From positions 2,294,001 to 2,358,000 of the forward strand of contig NC_089393.1 in the NCBI RefSeq assembly GCF_003171515.1: DNA of 64,000 bases, given 5' to 3'. Source of the DNA: Pyrenophora tritici-repentis. Its lineage: Eukaryota; Ascomycota; Dothideomycetes; Pleosporales; Pleosporaceae. How positions within the stretch are numbered: the first letter of the stretch is position 1; the number at the start of each line of letters is the position of its first letter. Both the position numbers and the translations under genes were made by a program. A model generated the notes under the pieces. It saw only the letters and a list, made by a program, of their open reading frames with translations, searched no databases and was not told where the DNA came from. Positions 23,711-33,562 of the stretch are shown one piece after another.

Positions 23711-24604
23711 CTAGACGGGCAGGTTGAACTTCTTGCCTTGGACAACCCTGGAGCATTTCGGTTAGCTTCAAGTCCCTCGACAAGCAGGACTTTGCGCGAC
23801 TTACTTGGTGTAGTAAATGTAGAAGAAATCAGAGTATAGAATGGTTTGGATGATGCCAGCAATCACCGCAATAGGGTCGTAGAACTTGGGCACCTCGAAG
23901 AAGTAGCGGTAGATCCAGTTGGGGATATATAGCGCCCTGTATGCGCCCAGCGCAAAGAGATAATGCGTCGTGATTGTCTCGGCCTCGCCTGTTCTTTGCA
24001 ACATGAATAGCTGAGGCAAGATAGCCACAGATTCTAGCCAAATAGAGAAAGCCCAGAGAATCTATATACTTGATTAGCTGCATTCCCTCAGATATCATGT
24101 CACTACCCACCTCGGAAAACGTGTATTTGTATGGAAACAATATGGCTAGCACCGCGCTTGCTCCCAGCAGATATTGCACCTTGAACGTGTCCAGGTTCGG
24201 GTCGTGGGTTGGCTTATAGTCGTTGAGCATGAGGTAGACAGTGTACGCTGACGTGCTGATGAAGATGATCTTGAAACAAGTATTGTAGAGCGACTTGGGT
24301 TCGTAGAAGGTCCATAGCAAATCGACGTAGCGTGTAAGGTAGACGACAAGATAGAGGAATTGCGATTTGAACGAGATACCAGACGCGCTCTGAAATGTGT
24401 TAGTCATTATTCACGTGCCAAAGCGACTGCTGGGTCCACATACACTTGACACCTTCATCTTGTGCAATAGGATCAAGATGGATAACAGGTGGGATAAATC
24501 CCCTGCTCTCAATTAGCATTCCGATCACGCTCCGAGAGTACACTTGGAGTCGCAACAAAATGTGCGCCCCGGTTTTGCGTACCTAACAGTCGAAAGAGAT
24601 TCAT
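23711..24604 (-). CDS. erd2: ER lumen protein retention receptor (HDEL/KDEL receptor)
   Basis: Seven-helix receptor that retrieves escaped ER chaperones from the Golgi. Five exons on the minus strand: 24583-24604, 24444-24502, 24111-24389, 23805-24061 and 23711-23747, giving 217 aa, close to the usual 210-220. It begins [13 protein letters not shown]. Family blocks are clear: [72 protein letters not shown] and DFFYIYYTK. The end is [12 protein letters not shown], matching the cytosolic lysine-containing tail needed for COPI return. A GETE-like TGEAETIT block is intact. The gene is head to head with the ENGase gene, 474 bp between start codons. All splice phases agree and the identification is secure. 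Confidence 0.93.
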
Positions 24605-25078
24605 CTTTGCGGAGATTAGGTCGCTGCGAGCTGCGGTCTGGACGGCAGATGTTTGGCGACGGTGGATGGTTGAGTTTCGTTGTTCGCGGCTTCGCGGGTT
24701 CCTGACATAAAAAGACACGTTCCGGTAGCTCCAATGTCTACGTACCTGGAGCTAATCCTTGCATGCCAAGCGCCAAGATCAACCCCAGCCAACTAACGTC
24801 ATGTCCGATCGCCGTTGCCGCTCCCGCATTTGCCATATACTACTGCTGCCGTTCCTGTTCGCAGCTGTCTGGATGCATAGTGGTCGATTACACTTCGTTA
24901 GATGTACTCGTACCCTATGCATATAGCAAACGGTCAATATCGCTGCATGACGCGTCATGACCGCGTTTGAAACTCAGCTTCCGAAACATTCAAGAACTTT
25001 TGAGAGATTGGCCGCGTCATTTCCATCTTAAACAAGCGTCTATGAAAAGCGACTTGTGCAGATAATCCATAGTCGACC
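24605..25078. promoter_or_regulatory. Shared promoter region of erd2 and the ENGase gene
   Basis: 474 bp separates two divergent start codons. No TATA box or specific factor motif stands out. Co-regulation is possible from geometry only. Confidence 0.4.
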
Positions 25079-27233
25079 ATGGCCTACCTATTGGGCTGGA
25101 AAGATATCTTGAGACCAATCCGTGACGGATACCGCCATCTGTTCCCCACACCCGATACAGGACCAACGCCGGAAGAGAGACGCAAGCAGCGGGAACTGGA
25201 CCGACTGAAGGGCTTCGCTTATTTTGACACTTTTGATCAAGTAGAAAATTGGACAGAAGCCGATTGCGACCCTCTCCAAAGAGCGAACACGCCTCTGTTA
25301 CAGCGAAAAGACCGTGATCCCAATTACTATGTCGGCACCGCTAGAACTCTGTTGATTCATGATTACTCTGGCAACTATCACGACTATGAAAGCGTACACG
25401 CAGTCGGTGTAGAGAAAGAGTTTTACTCCTGTGAATATCTTCAGTTTGTCGATACATTCATCTATTTCTCGCACAAGCTAGCATGCGTTCCACCGCCAAC
25501 ATGGACGAATACACTCCACCGTAATGGCGTCGAAGCGCTAGGAACAATGTTGATCGAACCACAAACTGAAGGTTCTGAACGCTTGTTGGAGCACACGGTT
25601 GATGAGGGAACATTGAGTTTCCCTGTGGCGAACAAGCTAGCATATATGGCCACCCACTTCGGCTTCGACGGCTGGTTGATAAACATCGAAAAGCCATTTT
25701 CGAGTGGCACTTGGAAGGCCGAGATACTTGAAGCATTCCTACAGCAATTAAAGGCAGAACTGGGAGAATCAAAGAAGTTGATATGGTACGTTTTCTCTAT
25801 ATTCGGACCTAACGACTCGTAACACTACATTTAGGTACGACGCTCTTACTACTTCGAACAAAATAGCTTATCAGAACACACTAAACTCGTCCAACTTTCA
25901 GTTTGCCGCAGCTTGTGGAAATATACTCACAAACTACTGCTGGAAAGAAGCCGATGCGGAGAAGTCGCTACAGCTTGCCCTGGGCAAGGAGCTCCTGTCC
26001 CAGAGCATCTTCTTCGGTATCGATGTATGGGCACAGAACAAATCTAGCTTTACCCATCCACGTGTTACCTACCCCGAATACGGTGGCGGTGGCACCAACA
26101 CCGGAGTCGCCGTAGATGAGCTTTCCAGGTTAGGACTCTCGGCAGGTATATTTGCGCCCGCATGGTCATATGAGCACTTCCCAGACAACGAACGCGCTGT
26201 TGAACGTGCAGTGTGGGAGGGCACTCCAATCACGAAAGATGTGGAATGCACTTGCGGGGATTGTGAATTGCGGCATCGACCGAATAAAGATTTTGCCATC
26301 ATCAGAACCGCAACGGAGTGGCCTGCTGGTTCGGAATACTTTTTCTATACCGACTTCAATCGAGCTTTTGGGATACATGGAGATGAAGAAAAGGATATAT
26401 TTGATGCCCACAGTAGACATGCGCAGTTGGGCAGTCAGTCCATTCTCCCCCGCCCTATCACACGGCATTTTGATAATGAAGCTATTGGGCTTTCTTATCG
26501 TCTCTCATCAAATGCAATCACTGCATGCCTAGCGATCGAGGCTACTCAGAAGCACCTTGCCGATGACGGAAATGGAGAGCTCTCGCTTCCTCTCTATACT
26601 CTTGATATGCCAACAGACGCGTTCCTCCAAGTCGAGACATATACCCGAAGCCTCTTGCCGGAGATGAGCAGTGTCCATGTCAGTCTATACCTAAAGACTT
26701 CCAAAACTGTCTGCCTCCTGCCAGTCGCCAAGGCGGCGTCTCTCCAATGGATGACCAACAGTCTGAATTACCAGGATCCCGAAGAGCGCATCGAAGAGCT
26801 TGGGGTTTGCGTAAGAGGGTTACCAGTTGCCGAGGTAGGGTATATAACGCAATTGTTGGAGATTGCAGAGCTTCGCATCTCACCCACGAGTCCAGAGCAA
26901 CCACTGCAGTCCTACAGTATTGTCCAAGTAAAAGTTGAGTGTCGCGGCGAAGGGGAGACCAGACACACCAGGCTATGCTGGAACTATGAAACTGTTGAGA
27001 AGGCCGAAGGGAGAGCAACTGGAGGCATCCCTCGTAGCGAGATCACAGGCCCATTTTCGTATTATTCGGTTCGTGTAGATGGGATCGAGTTGGGCAAAGT
27101 ATATGGGATGGAGTGTATCTTGAGCAAGCGCCTCGTTACTCGTCTCACCGGACGAGAAGTACAGGTAGATATCCGAGGTATTTCTTTCGAAGGCCGTGTT
27201 CTCGCAGAGCAAAGTACCAAACTTTGTCTATAA
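25079..27233 (+). CDS. Cytosolic endo-beta-N-acetylglucosaminidase (GH85)
   Basis: Cleaves the chitobiose core of N-glycans, releasing sugar chains from misfolded or degraded glycoproteins. Two exons (25079-25785 and 25835-27233; 49-nt intron) give 701 aa. There is no signal peptide (MAYLLGWKDILRPI), so a cytosolic enzyme is expected, as for family ENGases. GH85 landmarks are visible: LKGFAYFDTFDQVENWTEAD near 43-62, YVGTARTLLIHDYSGNYHDY near 84, and the catalytic strand FDGWLINIE with the assisting Asn (N202) and acid Glu (E204). Further blocks are LIWYDALTTSN, QSIFFGIDVWAQN and GVAVDELSRLGLSAGIFAPA. The C-terminal part (about 390-701) is less conserved and probably forms beta-sandwich modules. 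It is divergent from erd2, so two glycoprotein-handling genes share an upstream region. The splice joins the LIW/YDA strand without loss. Confidence 0.9.
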
Positions 27234-27314
27234 CTCATTCTGGGATCTTTCCTTCAATCACCCCTAGTACAAATCGAGGTAATCGACATCACCAAGATCC
27301 TCCACAAAATGATA

Positions 27315-27707
27315 TCATCGTCCTCCCTTCCAAAGCAACCATTCGTGCATCCAAAGAGCACAGAAAAGAATCAAAATGAGAAGGTACTGTGTCTCAGTCG
27401 AATAGCGTCGTAGCCAGCGGCGCGCCCTTCGTTTATATTGTTTCACACAGAAGCATAGAAAACGTATTATAGCAAGTTCGATGCTACCTCTGATTACAAT
27501 GTATTGAATCATTAGTACTGTGCTGTCCTGACTGCAGAGGAAGCTATAGAACCCGTTTACGATGCTGAGGAAAAAGACAATGGCGATCATGCCGAAGATG
27601 TAGAAGAGGACGAATTGGATGGGCTTGGGGATAAGGGTGCGTGGTCGCAGTGTAGTGGGAACACTGGAGCGGCTGCTTGAGAAGGTGCATATGTGTGGAA
27701 ACATCAT
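27315..27707 (-). CDS. Doubtful hypothetical membrane protein
   Basis: ATG-started frame of 130 aa with three strongly hydrophobic stretches: residues about 32-57 (FVLFYIFGMIAIVFFLSIVN), 63-87 (MIQYIVIRGSIELAIIRFLC) and 107-125 (YLLILILFCALWMHEWLLW), plus a basic loop KQYKRRARRWLRR. It is convergent with the ENGase gene (82 bp between stops). I recognise no family. Frames from random AT-rich DNA can look hydrophobic, so this remains tentative. Confidence 0.3.
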   Translation of the reverse strand: MMFPHICTFSSSRSSVPTTLRPRTLIPKPIQFVLFYIFGMIAIVFFLSIVNGFYSFLCSQDSTVLMIQYIVIRGSIELAIIRFLCFCVKQYKRRARRWLRRYSTETQYLLILILFCALWMHEWLLWKGGR

Positions 27708-27963
27708 GTTGAGGTGCCGGGGCGCGTTGTTGTTGTTGTTGTGGAGGTTGGTCAGATAGACGGAGTGTTTTGTGGCGAGTTTGTGTAGACGACAAGATTC
27801 TCGACGTATGAAAACTTAGAAATTAGAGTTTCATGTCTTGAAATATACTTGGAAGCAAATCTGCAAAGATGGTTCACTTGTATCATTTTTTGGCTTTCTT
27901 CCATCGTACCATGGATTCGCGTATATGTACCAACTCAGCAAGACTCGGAGGGTACGGAAGAGG

Positions 27964-28124
27964 CAGAGTTGCCAACAAGCAAGTCAAGTTGCTCGTCAAA
28001 CCTGGACGCTAACCGCTAGGAGTAGGAGTTATACCTAACAAAGTAACTACTAGGCTACAATAGGTAATCAAGCAAGTCAAGTTGGACCTTCTGAGCCCCA
28101 CTTACTTGCTTGTTGGCAACTCTG
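27964..28124. mobile_element. Non-autonomous hAT-type MITE (161 bp)
   Basis: A 21-bp terminal sequence starting CAGAGTTGCCAACAAG at 27964-27984 is repeated as a perfect inverted copy at 28104-28124. The 8 bp GGAAGAGG stand immediately outside both ends (27956-27963 and 28125-28132), a target-site duplication. Eight-bp duplications and CAGAG-type ends are hallmarks of hAT transposons. A subterminal 16-mer CAAGCAAGTCAAGTTG occurs in direct orientation at 27976-27991 and 28069-28084. No coding capacity, so it must depend on a transposase elsewhere. Perfect ends and duplication suggest a recent insertion. It lies 245 bp upstream of the DHH phosphoesterase start. Confidence 0.9.
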
Positions 28125-28368
28125 GGAAGAGGGCCGGTATGACAGCGAACCATGGTACGCATGCTTACGTTGAAGATACTAACCAGCTACCCTTACAGTG
28201 ACCACTGTATCTTTGCATACCAGCGAGTCTCGCATCGTATGCATACTCAGATTATTGTCAGTTCTATGGTTGGTCCGTATTCGGACTAGTGTGTCAAAGA
28301 CGTCATCGATTTTCGGTACCTTTCACCCTTGCATCTGCTCACGTCTCAACCCCAACCCAGTACATACC

Positions 28369-29903
28369 ATGAGTATTTTCGCTTATCGATTGGGAAGGGC
28401 TTCTTACATGCTGACACGCCAGTACCAAACACGATCATTGCCAGTGTTCTCTACCTTTACGCAAGCTCGTCAACTACATGCATCAATGACCATGATGAAT
28501 CCATTGAAGCGCAAGGCCGAAAAAGACTCATCACCGTCGAAACCAAAGAAGCCAAAGACTGAGCTTCCAGCATATCATCTCACGCCATCCCGGCAGGACG
28601 ACTCTGGTGAAGCTGTTTGGCCGGCTCGGAAAGAGCAGATTGATCGAGCGCGGCAAATTATCGGAGAATGGTATGGTGATCTCTTTATCAACACTATATG
28701 TAGGGAATGCTTGGTGCTTTACTTATACTGAACAGCGCCGAAGCCCAAAAGCCGACTGTAATACTACCAGACAAAGATGCAGACGGTCTCTCATCTGGTG
28801 CCATACTTCAGCATACTCTCATCTCGCTAGGTCTATCGCCTGATTTGATCTCTGTCTACTTCCCACCCAAGGGTTTCAATGTCCACGATAAAAGCACAAA
28901 GGAAGCCTTGACTGCCAGAGCACCATCCTACATATTTGTGTTAGACCAAGGAAGCAGGAGAAGCCCTCCTCTCATAGACTCAGCACACACCTGCCTTGTC
29001 ATAGATCACCACTTTGCAGAAGAGGGTGGTTTCCCAGAGGGTAGCGCCTACGTTACAGCTCATGACTGCCCACCTGTTGCAACAAGTGCACTTTTGACAT
29101 ACAACATCTGTCTTCCACTGCATCCAGATCTCAGCGACAAGATTTCTTGGCTTGCTGCACTGGGTACACATGGTGATTTGGGAACGACTATCAAATGGGA
29201 ACCGCCATTCCCAGACATGGCCGCAATGTTCAAGCACCATACCAAAAAAGCCATCAACGATGCTGTAACGCTTGTGAACGCGCCGCGAAGATCAGCAGCT
29301 TATAACGTCGAGGATGCATGGGCTGCTGTGATGTCCGCAGATGGCCCTAAAGCAATACCCGAGAACAAAAAGCTTCACGAGGCTTCTTCCGAGATCCGGC
29401 GCGAGACAGAGCGCTGGACGCATACAGCGCCCAAGTTCTCCGCTGACGCCACTATCGCGGTCTTGATTATATCTTCAGCTGCTCAAATTCATCCCCTTAT
29501 CGCAACGCGTTGGTCGGGTACACTAAAATCCAACAAACTCGAGATAGTAATGTGCGCAAACGAAGGCTATTTCCCCGACAAAGTCAATTTCTCATGCCGC
29601 GTCGCCAAATGCGCGCGGGCGATAGAAAGGGGGGACAAGGTCGATATTATCAAGAAGCTTGAGGGTATCGTCGCAGGAGATACTGAATTGAGGACAAGAT
29701 TAGGCGAGAATTTCGCAAGAGGTCACAAAGAGGCTAGTGGTGGCATTGTAGGAAAACAAGAATGGGAAGAACTGAAGAAGTTGATGGGTGTCGGAGAGGC
29801 GACTAAGAAGAAAGCAGAAACCACTGCAAAGAAAGAGAAGTCAACACAGAAGAATACACTGAACAACTACTTCGGAAAGAGTGAGAAAGCGCAAGCAGCA
29901 TAG
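28369..29903 (+). CDS. DHH/DHHA1 family phosphoesterase (RecJ-like)
   Basis: Predicted metal-dependent phosphoesterase or nuclease of the DHH superfamily, 489 aa. Exons 28369-28670 and 28736-29903 (65-nt intron) join as ECAEAQKPTVILPDKDADGL. Visible motifs: DKDADG (motif I), the DHH triad in CLVIDHHFAEEGG, and GTHGD. The substrate is not deducible; RecJ nucleases and oligonucleotide or polyphosphate phosphatases share this fold. The start at 28369 gives an N-terminus like a mitochondrial presequence (MSIFAYRLGRASYMLTRQYQ, basic, hardly acidic). A second methionine cluster (MTMMN) about 40 residues later precedes a basic segment PLKRKAEKDSSPSKPKKPK, like a nuclear signal. The end carries KNTLNNYFGK, a PCNA-box-like sequence. 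Start choice therefore decides compartment. The MITE lies just upstream. Confidence 0.82.
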
Positions 29904-30903
29904 ATCGAGATTACACAAAACTCAGCCCCATTACCACGTTGGCAGAGCCACACAGCATACCGACATAATGTCGCTTTGCGGAAGAGGCGCGACGGATACC
30001 CGGTCAATGCAAAACGGACGGATGTGGTGGGTTGTGAATAAACAACTTCCAATATACTCCGACGAAAAGGGAAATGAACATCTGAGTCAATGACGCTCCG
30101 TCGCATCTCCACCTTCCTCACTGTTAGCCGGCCAAGCGTTCAGCCTCCTTCAAGAGAATTATGTGTGGGCCTTGGTAGCGCAGAAGAAAACGACGGCGTT
30201 CTAGCGACTTCGCCAATGTTTCGAATATCGATGGTCTAGGCTAAACGGGCGGTTAGCCGGTTACATCGTCATCGTGACACTGCAAATCGACCCTACGACA
30301 TTTGAAGTTACATGCAACCTTTCAGCGGGCATGGAAGGTGCAAGAATTTCACGCGAGATGGCCAAGCGTCTGCGATTAGTTTGAAGCGCATCGTCCGTGA
30401 TGCCCTCGCTACCACAGCCGGCAGTCGTAGTAACTCCGCAATATATTTGCCTCCATATAGCAGGCCATGGCTGCACGCGAAACGAAACCTATGCATGTGA
30501 CGCCTGAACAATTCAGTGCCGTGCCCAATCAGGTAGATTCTGGGGATACAGCAATCCCTCCGCGAATAACAGGGATGGCTTCAAATTGAGTGCTTATGGA
30601 CACGCGCTACTAGACAGCCGCCAAGAAAGCTTAAATACCACGACGCAATATATCAGAGTGGGAATCGATGACTGACATGCCAAGTCACACACAAGTGGTG
30701 TTTGGAGATGCCGATCGAGGATGGAGCAGCTGGGACTGCGGCCCGGAGCAGCACTACCGCTGTTAGATTGCTGGACGCCAGCAAGATGATGGGGAATAAA
30801 TACCGCGTCTCTCGTCGTGGAATATTGAGATACAACACTGGCAGTCACTTCAATCCTTCACTTCACTTCTCCATACTCTTGATAACCATTTTTCACCGTC
30901 AAC
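29904..30903. promoter_or_regulatory. Promoter region of the AA9 LPMO gene
   Basis: No gene supported. A perfect inverted pair of the XlnR/Xyr1 core, GGCTAA(N8)TTAGCC, lies at 30239-30258, with a further TTAGCC at 30124-30129. A CreA-type CTGGGG is at 30540-30545 and a TATA-like AATAAATA at 30795-30802, about 100 bp before the ATG. The arrangement suits plant-polymer induction with carbon repression; this is inferred from motifs only. Confidence 0.5.
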
Positions 30904-31657
30904 ATGAAGTACGCTACCATCTTTCTTGCCGCCGCGGCTACCGTTTCCGCCCACTCCACATGGCAGCAACTCTGGGTTGGCAGTGAAGACAAGGCTGGAA
31001 CTTGCGTGCGAACCGTCAAGGACAACAGCCCCATCACCAGCATAACCTCGTCCGACATGTTCTGTGGTCGTGGACCCGCTTCCACATCCGGCGTCTGTGA
31101 AGTTGCTGGTACGTACACCCCAACAAGTCACCCTTCCATATCACTGAATTTCTCACTAACACCCCTCTTCAGCCGGCAGCTCCCTCACCGTCGAAATGCA
31201 CGCCCAGCCCAACGCACGCTCGTGCTCGCAACCCGCCATCGGCGGCAACCACTACGGCCCCGTCATGGTCTACATGGCCAAGGTCGCAGACGCCAAAACC
31301 GCAACCTCAGGCTCCTTCTTCAAGGTTGCTGAGGACGGCTACAAGGGCACGACCGCCACCTGGGGTACCGAGATCCTCAACGCAAACTGCGGCAAGCGCG
31401 CCTTCACTGTCCCCAAGAACATTGCTTCGGGTGACTACCTTGTCCGCGCCGAGGTTATTGCTCTGCACGCGGGAGCTGGCCAGTCACAACCGTACGTTAG
31501 CTGCTTCCAGGTCAAGGTTACTGGTGGTGGTAGTGCGACGCCTGCTGGAGTTAGCTTCCCGGGTGGTTACAAGACTAGTGATTCGCTTTTCACTCAGTCG
31601 ATTTACAACTCCGACTTCAAGTACGTCAGCCCTGGACCGGCTGTGTACAGTGGTTAG
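30904..31657 (+). CDS. Secreted lytic polysaccharide monooxygenase, AA9
   Basis: Copper enzyme that oxidatively cleaves cellulose or related glucans. Two exons (30904-31108 and 31173-31657; 64-nt intron) give 229 aa. A signal peptide MKYATIFLAAAATVSA is followed directly by HSTWQQLWVG, so the mature protein starts with the copper-binding His (H17 of the precursor). The second histidine of the brace is in GGNHYGPVMVYM (H95). The axial tyrosine and its glutamine partner are in QSQPYVSC (Q174, Y176), preceded by ALHAGAG (H167). There is no carbohydrate-binding module or linker; the protein ends shortly after the catalytic domain (YNSDFKYVSPGPAVYSG). The upstream region has XlnR-type sites. Identification as AA9 is firm; regioselectivity cannot be told from the sequence alone. 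Confidence 0.93.
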
Positions 31658-31828
31658 AGGGATGAAGATTTGGTAGAGGGATAGGAGTGAGGAGGTGGAG
31701 GTGGGGATGATGGCGCGAAACTTCTTTGTATATATCTTTGCCTCGTTTGGCATCACGCTAGAATAACAACACCAACACATACACCAACACCACACAATCC
31801 CACTAACCTTCCCAACTGACCATCAGTT

Positions 31829-33168
31829 TTATTCAAACTCACCACTAGCAACCTTGCTATCGTACCACAACACTGCATCCAACAAGACCTGCGCCCCCAA
31901 CGCACAATGCTCGGGACTCGTATACTCCTCTGGATTATGACTAACACCCCCCTTACTCTGCACAAAAATCATACTCGTCGGGCAAACCCGACTCGTCCAC
32001 GCACTGTCATGTCCCGCCCTACTCTTCATCTCCAACACGCCTTCCTCACCCACATTGCGCACCGCCGCCGTCCTCACCGCCTCAATACAATTCTCATGGA
32101 ACTTGGATTCTGGGAGTCCCCACGTACGCTGGACATGGTAGCTCGTCGCATTCGCCTCCTGTGCAACGACTTTGTCGAAAGCCGAGAAAATTGCAGTTGA
32201 TAGATCATCAACGAGGGCGTCGGTGTCACAGCGGATATCGATAGTGAAAGTGACGCCTGCGGGTATAGTAGCTTGGGATGAAGTATCACTATTTATCACG
32301 CCGACGGTGGCTACACCCAAGGCTGTGGAGATCGCAGTGTCGCGTACGGCGACGATGAGTCGCGAGGCTGTTACTAAAGCATCTGCGCGGTTGGCCATGG
32401 GCGTGGTACCTGAATGACCCTCTGTGCCTTGAACACGGATGGCGTACCATTTCATCGCCTGAACGCTGGTTACGATACCGATTTGTTTCCGTGTTTGCTC
32501 TAGGATCGGGCCTTGCTCTATGTGCAGTTCGAAGTGGGCGGCGAGGGGGTTGGCGTGGTGAGAAGCGGGCGTACTGCCTAGGTAGGATGTGCTTTCCAAA
32601 GCGGCTTCCAGAGAGATGCCCGAGGTATCGAGGAGGGAATGACAGATTTCGAGAGATGTACTGGAGTGGGTGCTCCAAACGCCCGAGGCCATCATTGCAC
32701 CGGGAAAACGGGCGCCTTCTTCGTTGGTCCAGTTTATCAGGGCGAGGGGGGAGTGGGTGCGTGTTTGAGTGGCGTGGAGGGTGCGGAGGACTTCTAAGGC
32801 GGCTTGGACACCGAGGATGCCGTCGTAGCTTTATGTATTTAGTCAAACGTGTATACTTGGATGTTTATGTGTATGTACCGTCCGCCAGCTGGCTGGGTGT
32901 CCATATGACTGCCCATCGCGATTGGTTTCTTGTCTTTTGCTGTGCCCGGCCGTATGGCGAATATGTTTCCTATTTGGTCGATTTTGATCTCACAGCCTAG
33001 GCTTTTGCATTCTGAGACCAGCCAGTCTCGAACGTCTTTGTCTTCTTGTGTTAGGGTGAGGCGGCACATGCCTGTTGATGGGGCGGCGAGAGCGCCATAT
33101 TGCGTGCAGGTATCTTGTAAGGTATTATTCAACCTCTCCCCATTGATTTTGAGCAATTCAGAAGCCAT
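31829..33168 (-). CDS. M20-family N-carbamoyl amidohydrolase (beta-ureidopropionase / hydantoinase-carbamoylase type)
   Basis: Predicted metal-dependent amidase releasing CO2 and ammonia from an N-carbamoyl amino acid, the last step of reductive pyrimidine or hydantoin breakdown. Exons 32879-33168 and 31829-32828 (50-nt intron) give 429 aa. Metal ligands: GSHMDTQPAGGRYDG (H88, D90), NWTNEEGARF (E133, E134), HFELHIEQGP and SRAGHDSAWTS near the end. The dimerisation lid carries GTEGHSGTTPMANRADA. The blocks match allantoate/carbamoylase enzymes and yeast-type beta-alanine synthase rather than ordinary M20 peptidases. It is divergent from the dihydropyrimidinase gene with 394 bp between starts; the two enzymes catalyse consecutive reactions. 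Family level is firm; whether the substrate is N-carbamoyl-beta-alanine, another N-carbamoyl amino acid or a ureido acid is open. Confidence 0.87.
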
Positions 33169-33562
33169 TGTGATTGTTTTATCAAATTTTGGATGTTAAA
33201 CTTGGGGATGAGAGTAGGTCACAGGCATATGGAGCTAAAGTTGTTCCTGCGTCTAACGCGTGGCCGTCGGGAAACGCGTCTTCATTGAATATGACAGCAG
33301 CTTATGACTGTACAGGACAGTTTGATCTGTCACAGATGCAGGTCTTTTGCGGCTAGGCTTTGTTGCGATAAGATGGCGAGGACGAAGAGAGTATGAAGCG
33401 TGGGGCAAGACGCGAAAGAGGGGTCAAGATACGCACCTCACAATTAGGGTCTAGCTTCCTTCTTCTACCACGATAACCGCCAACATGCATCGTAGAGTCA
33501 TTGCAAAAGACGCGAGGTTTCTTCAGTCCACATTTACGGTGCTGGGAAAAGGCTAAGGTGCA
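33169..33562. promoter_or_regulatory. Bidirectional promoter with GATA sites
   Basis: 394 bp between divergent starts of the carbamoylase and dihydropyrimidinase genes. HGATAR-type sites for AreA/NIT2 nitrogen regulators: TTATCA at 33179-33184 (minus orientation), CGATAA at 33366-33371 and CGATAA at 33471-33476. Such motifs are short and occur by chance, but they fit genes that release ammonia. Confidence 0.4.

Noticed and set aside
30170..30240. Possible tRNA near 30.2 kb (GGTAGCGCAG ... GTTTCGAATATCG)
   Set aside because: A- and B-box-like pieces do not fold into a cloverleaf; no other tRNA or rRNA was recognised in the window.
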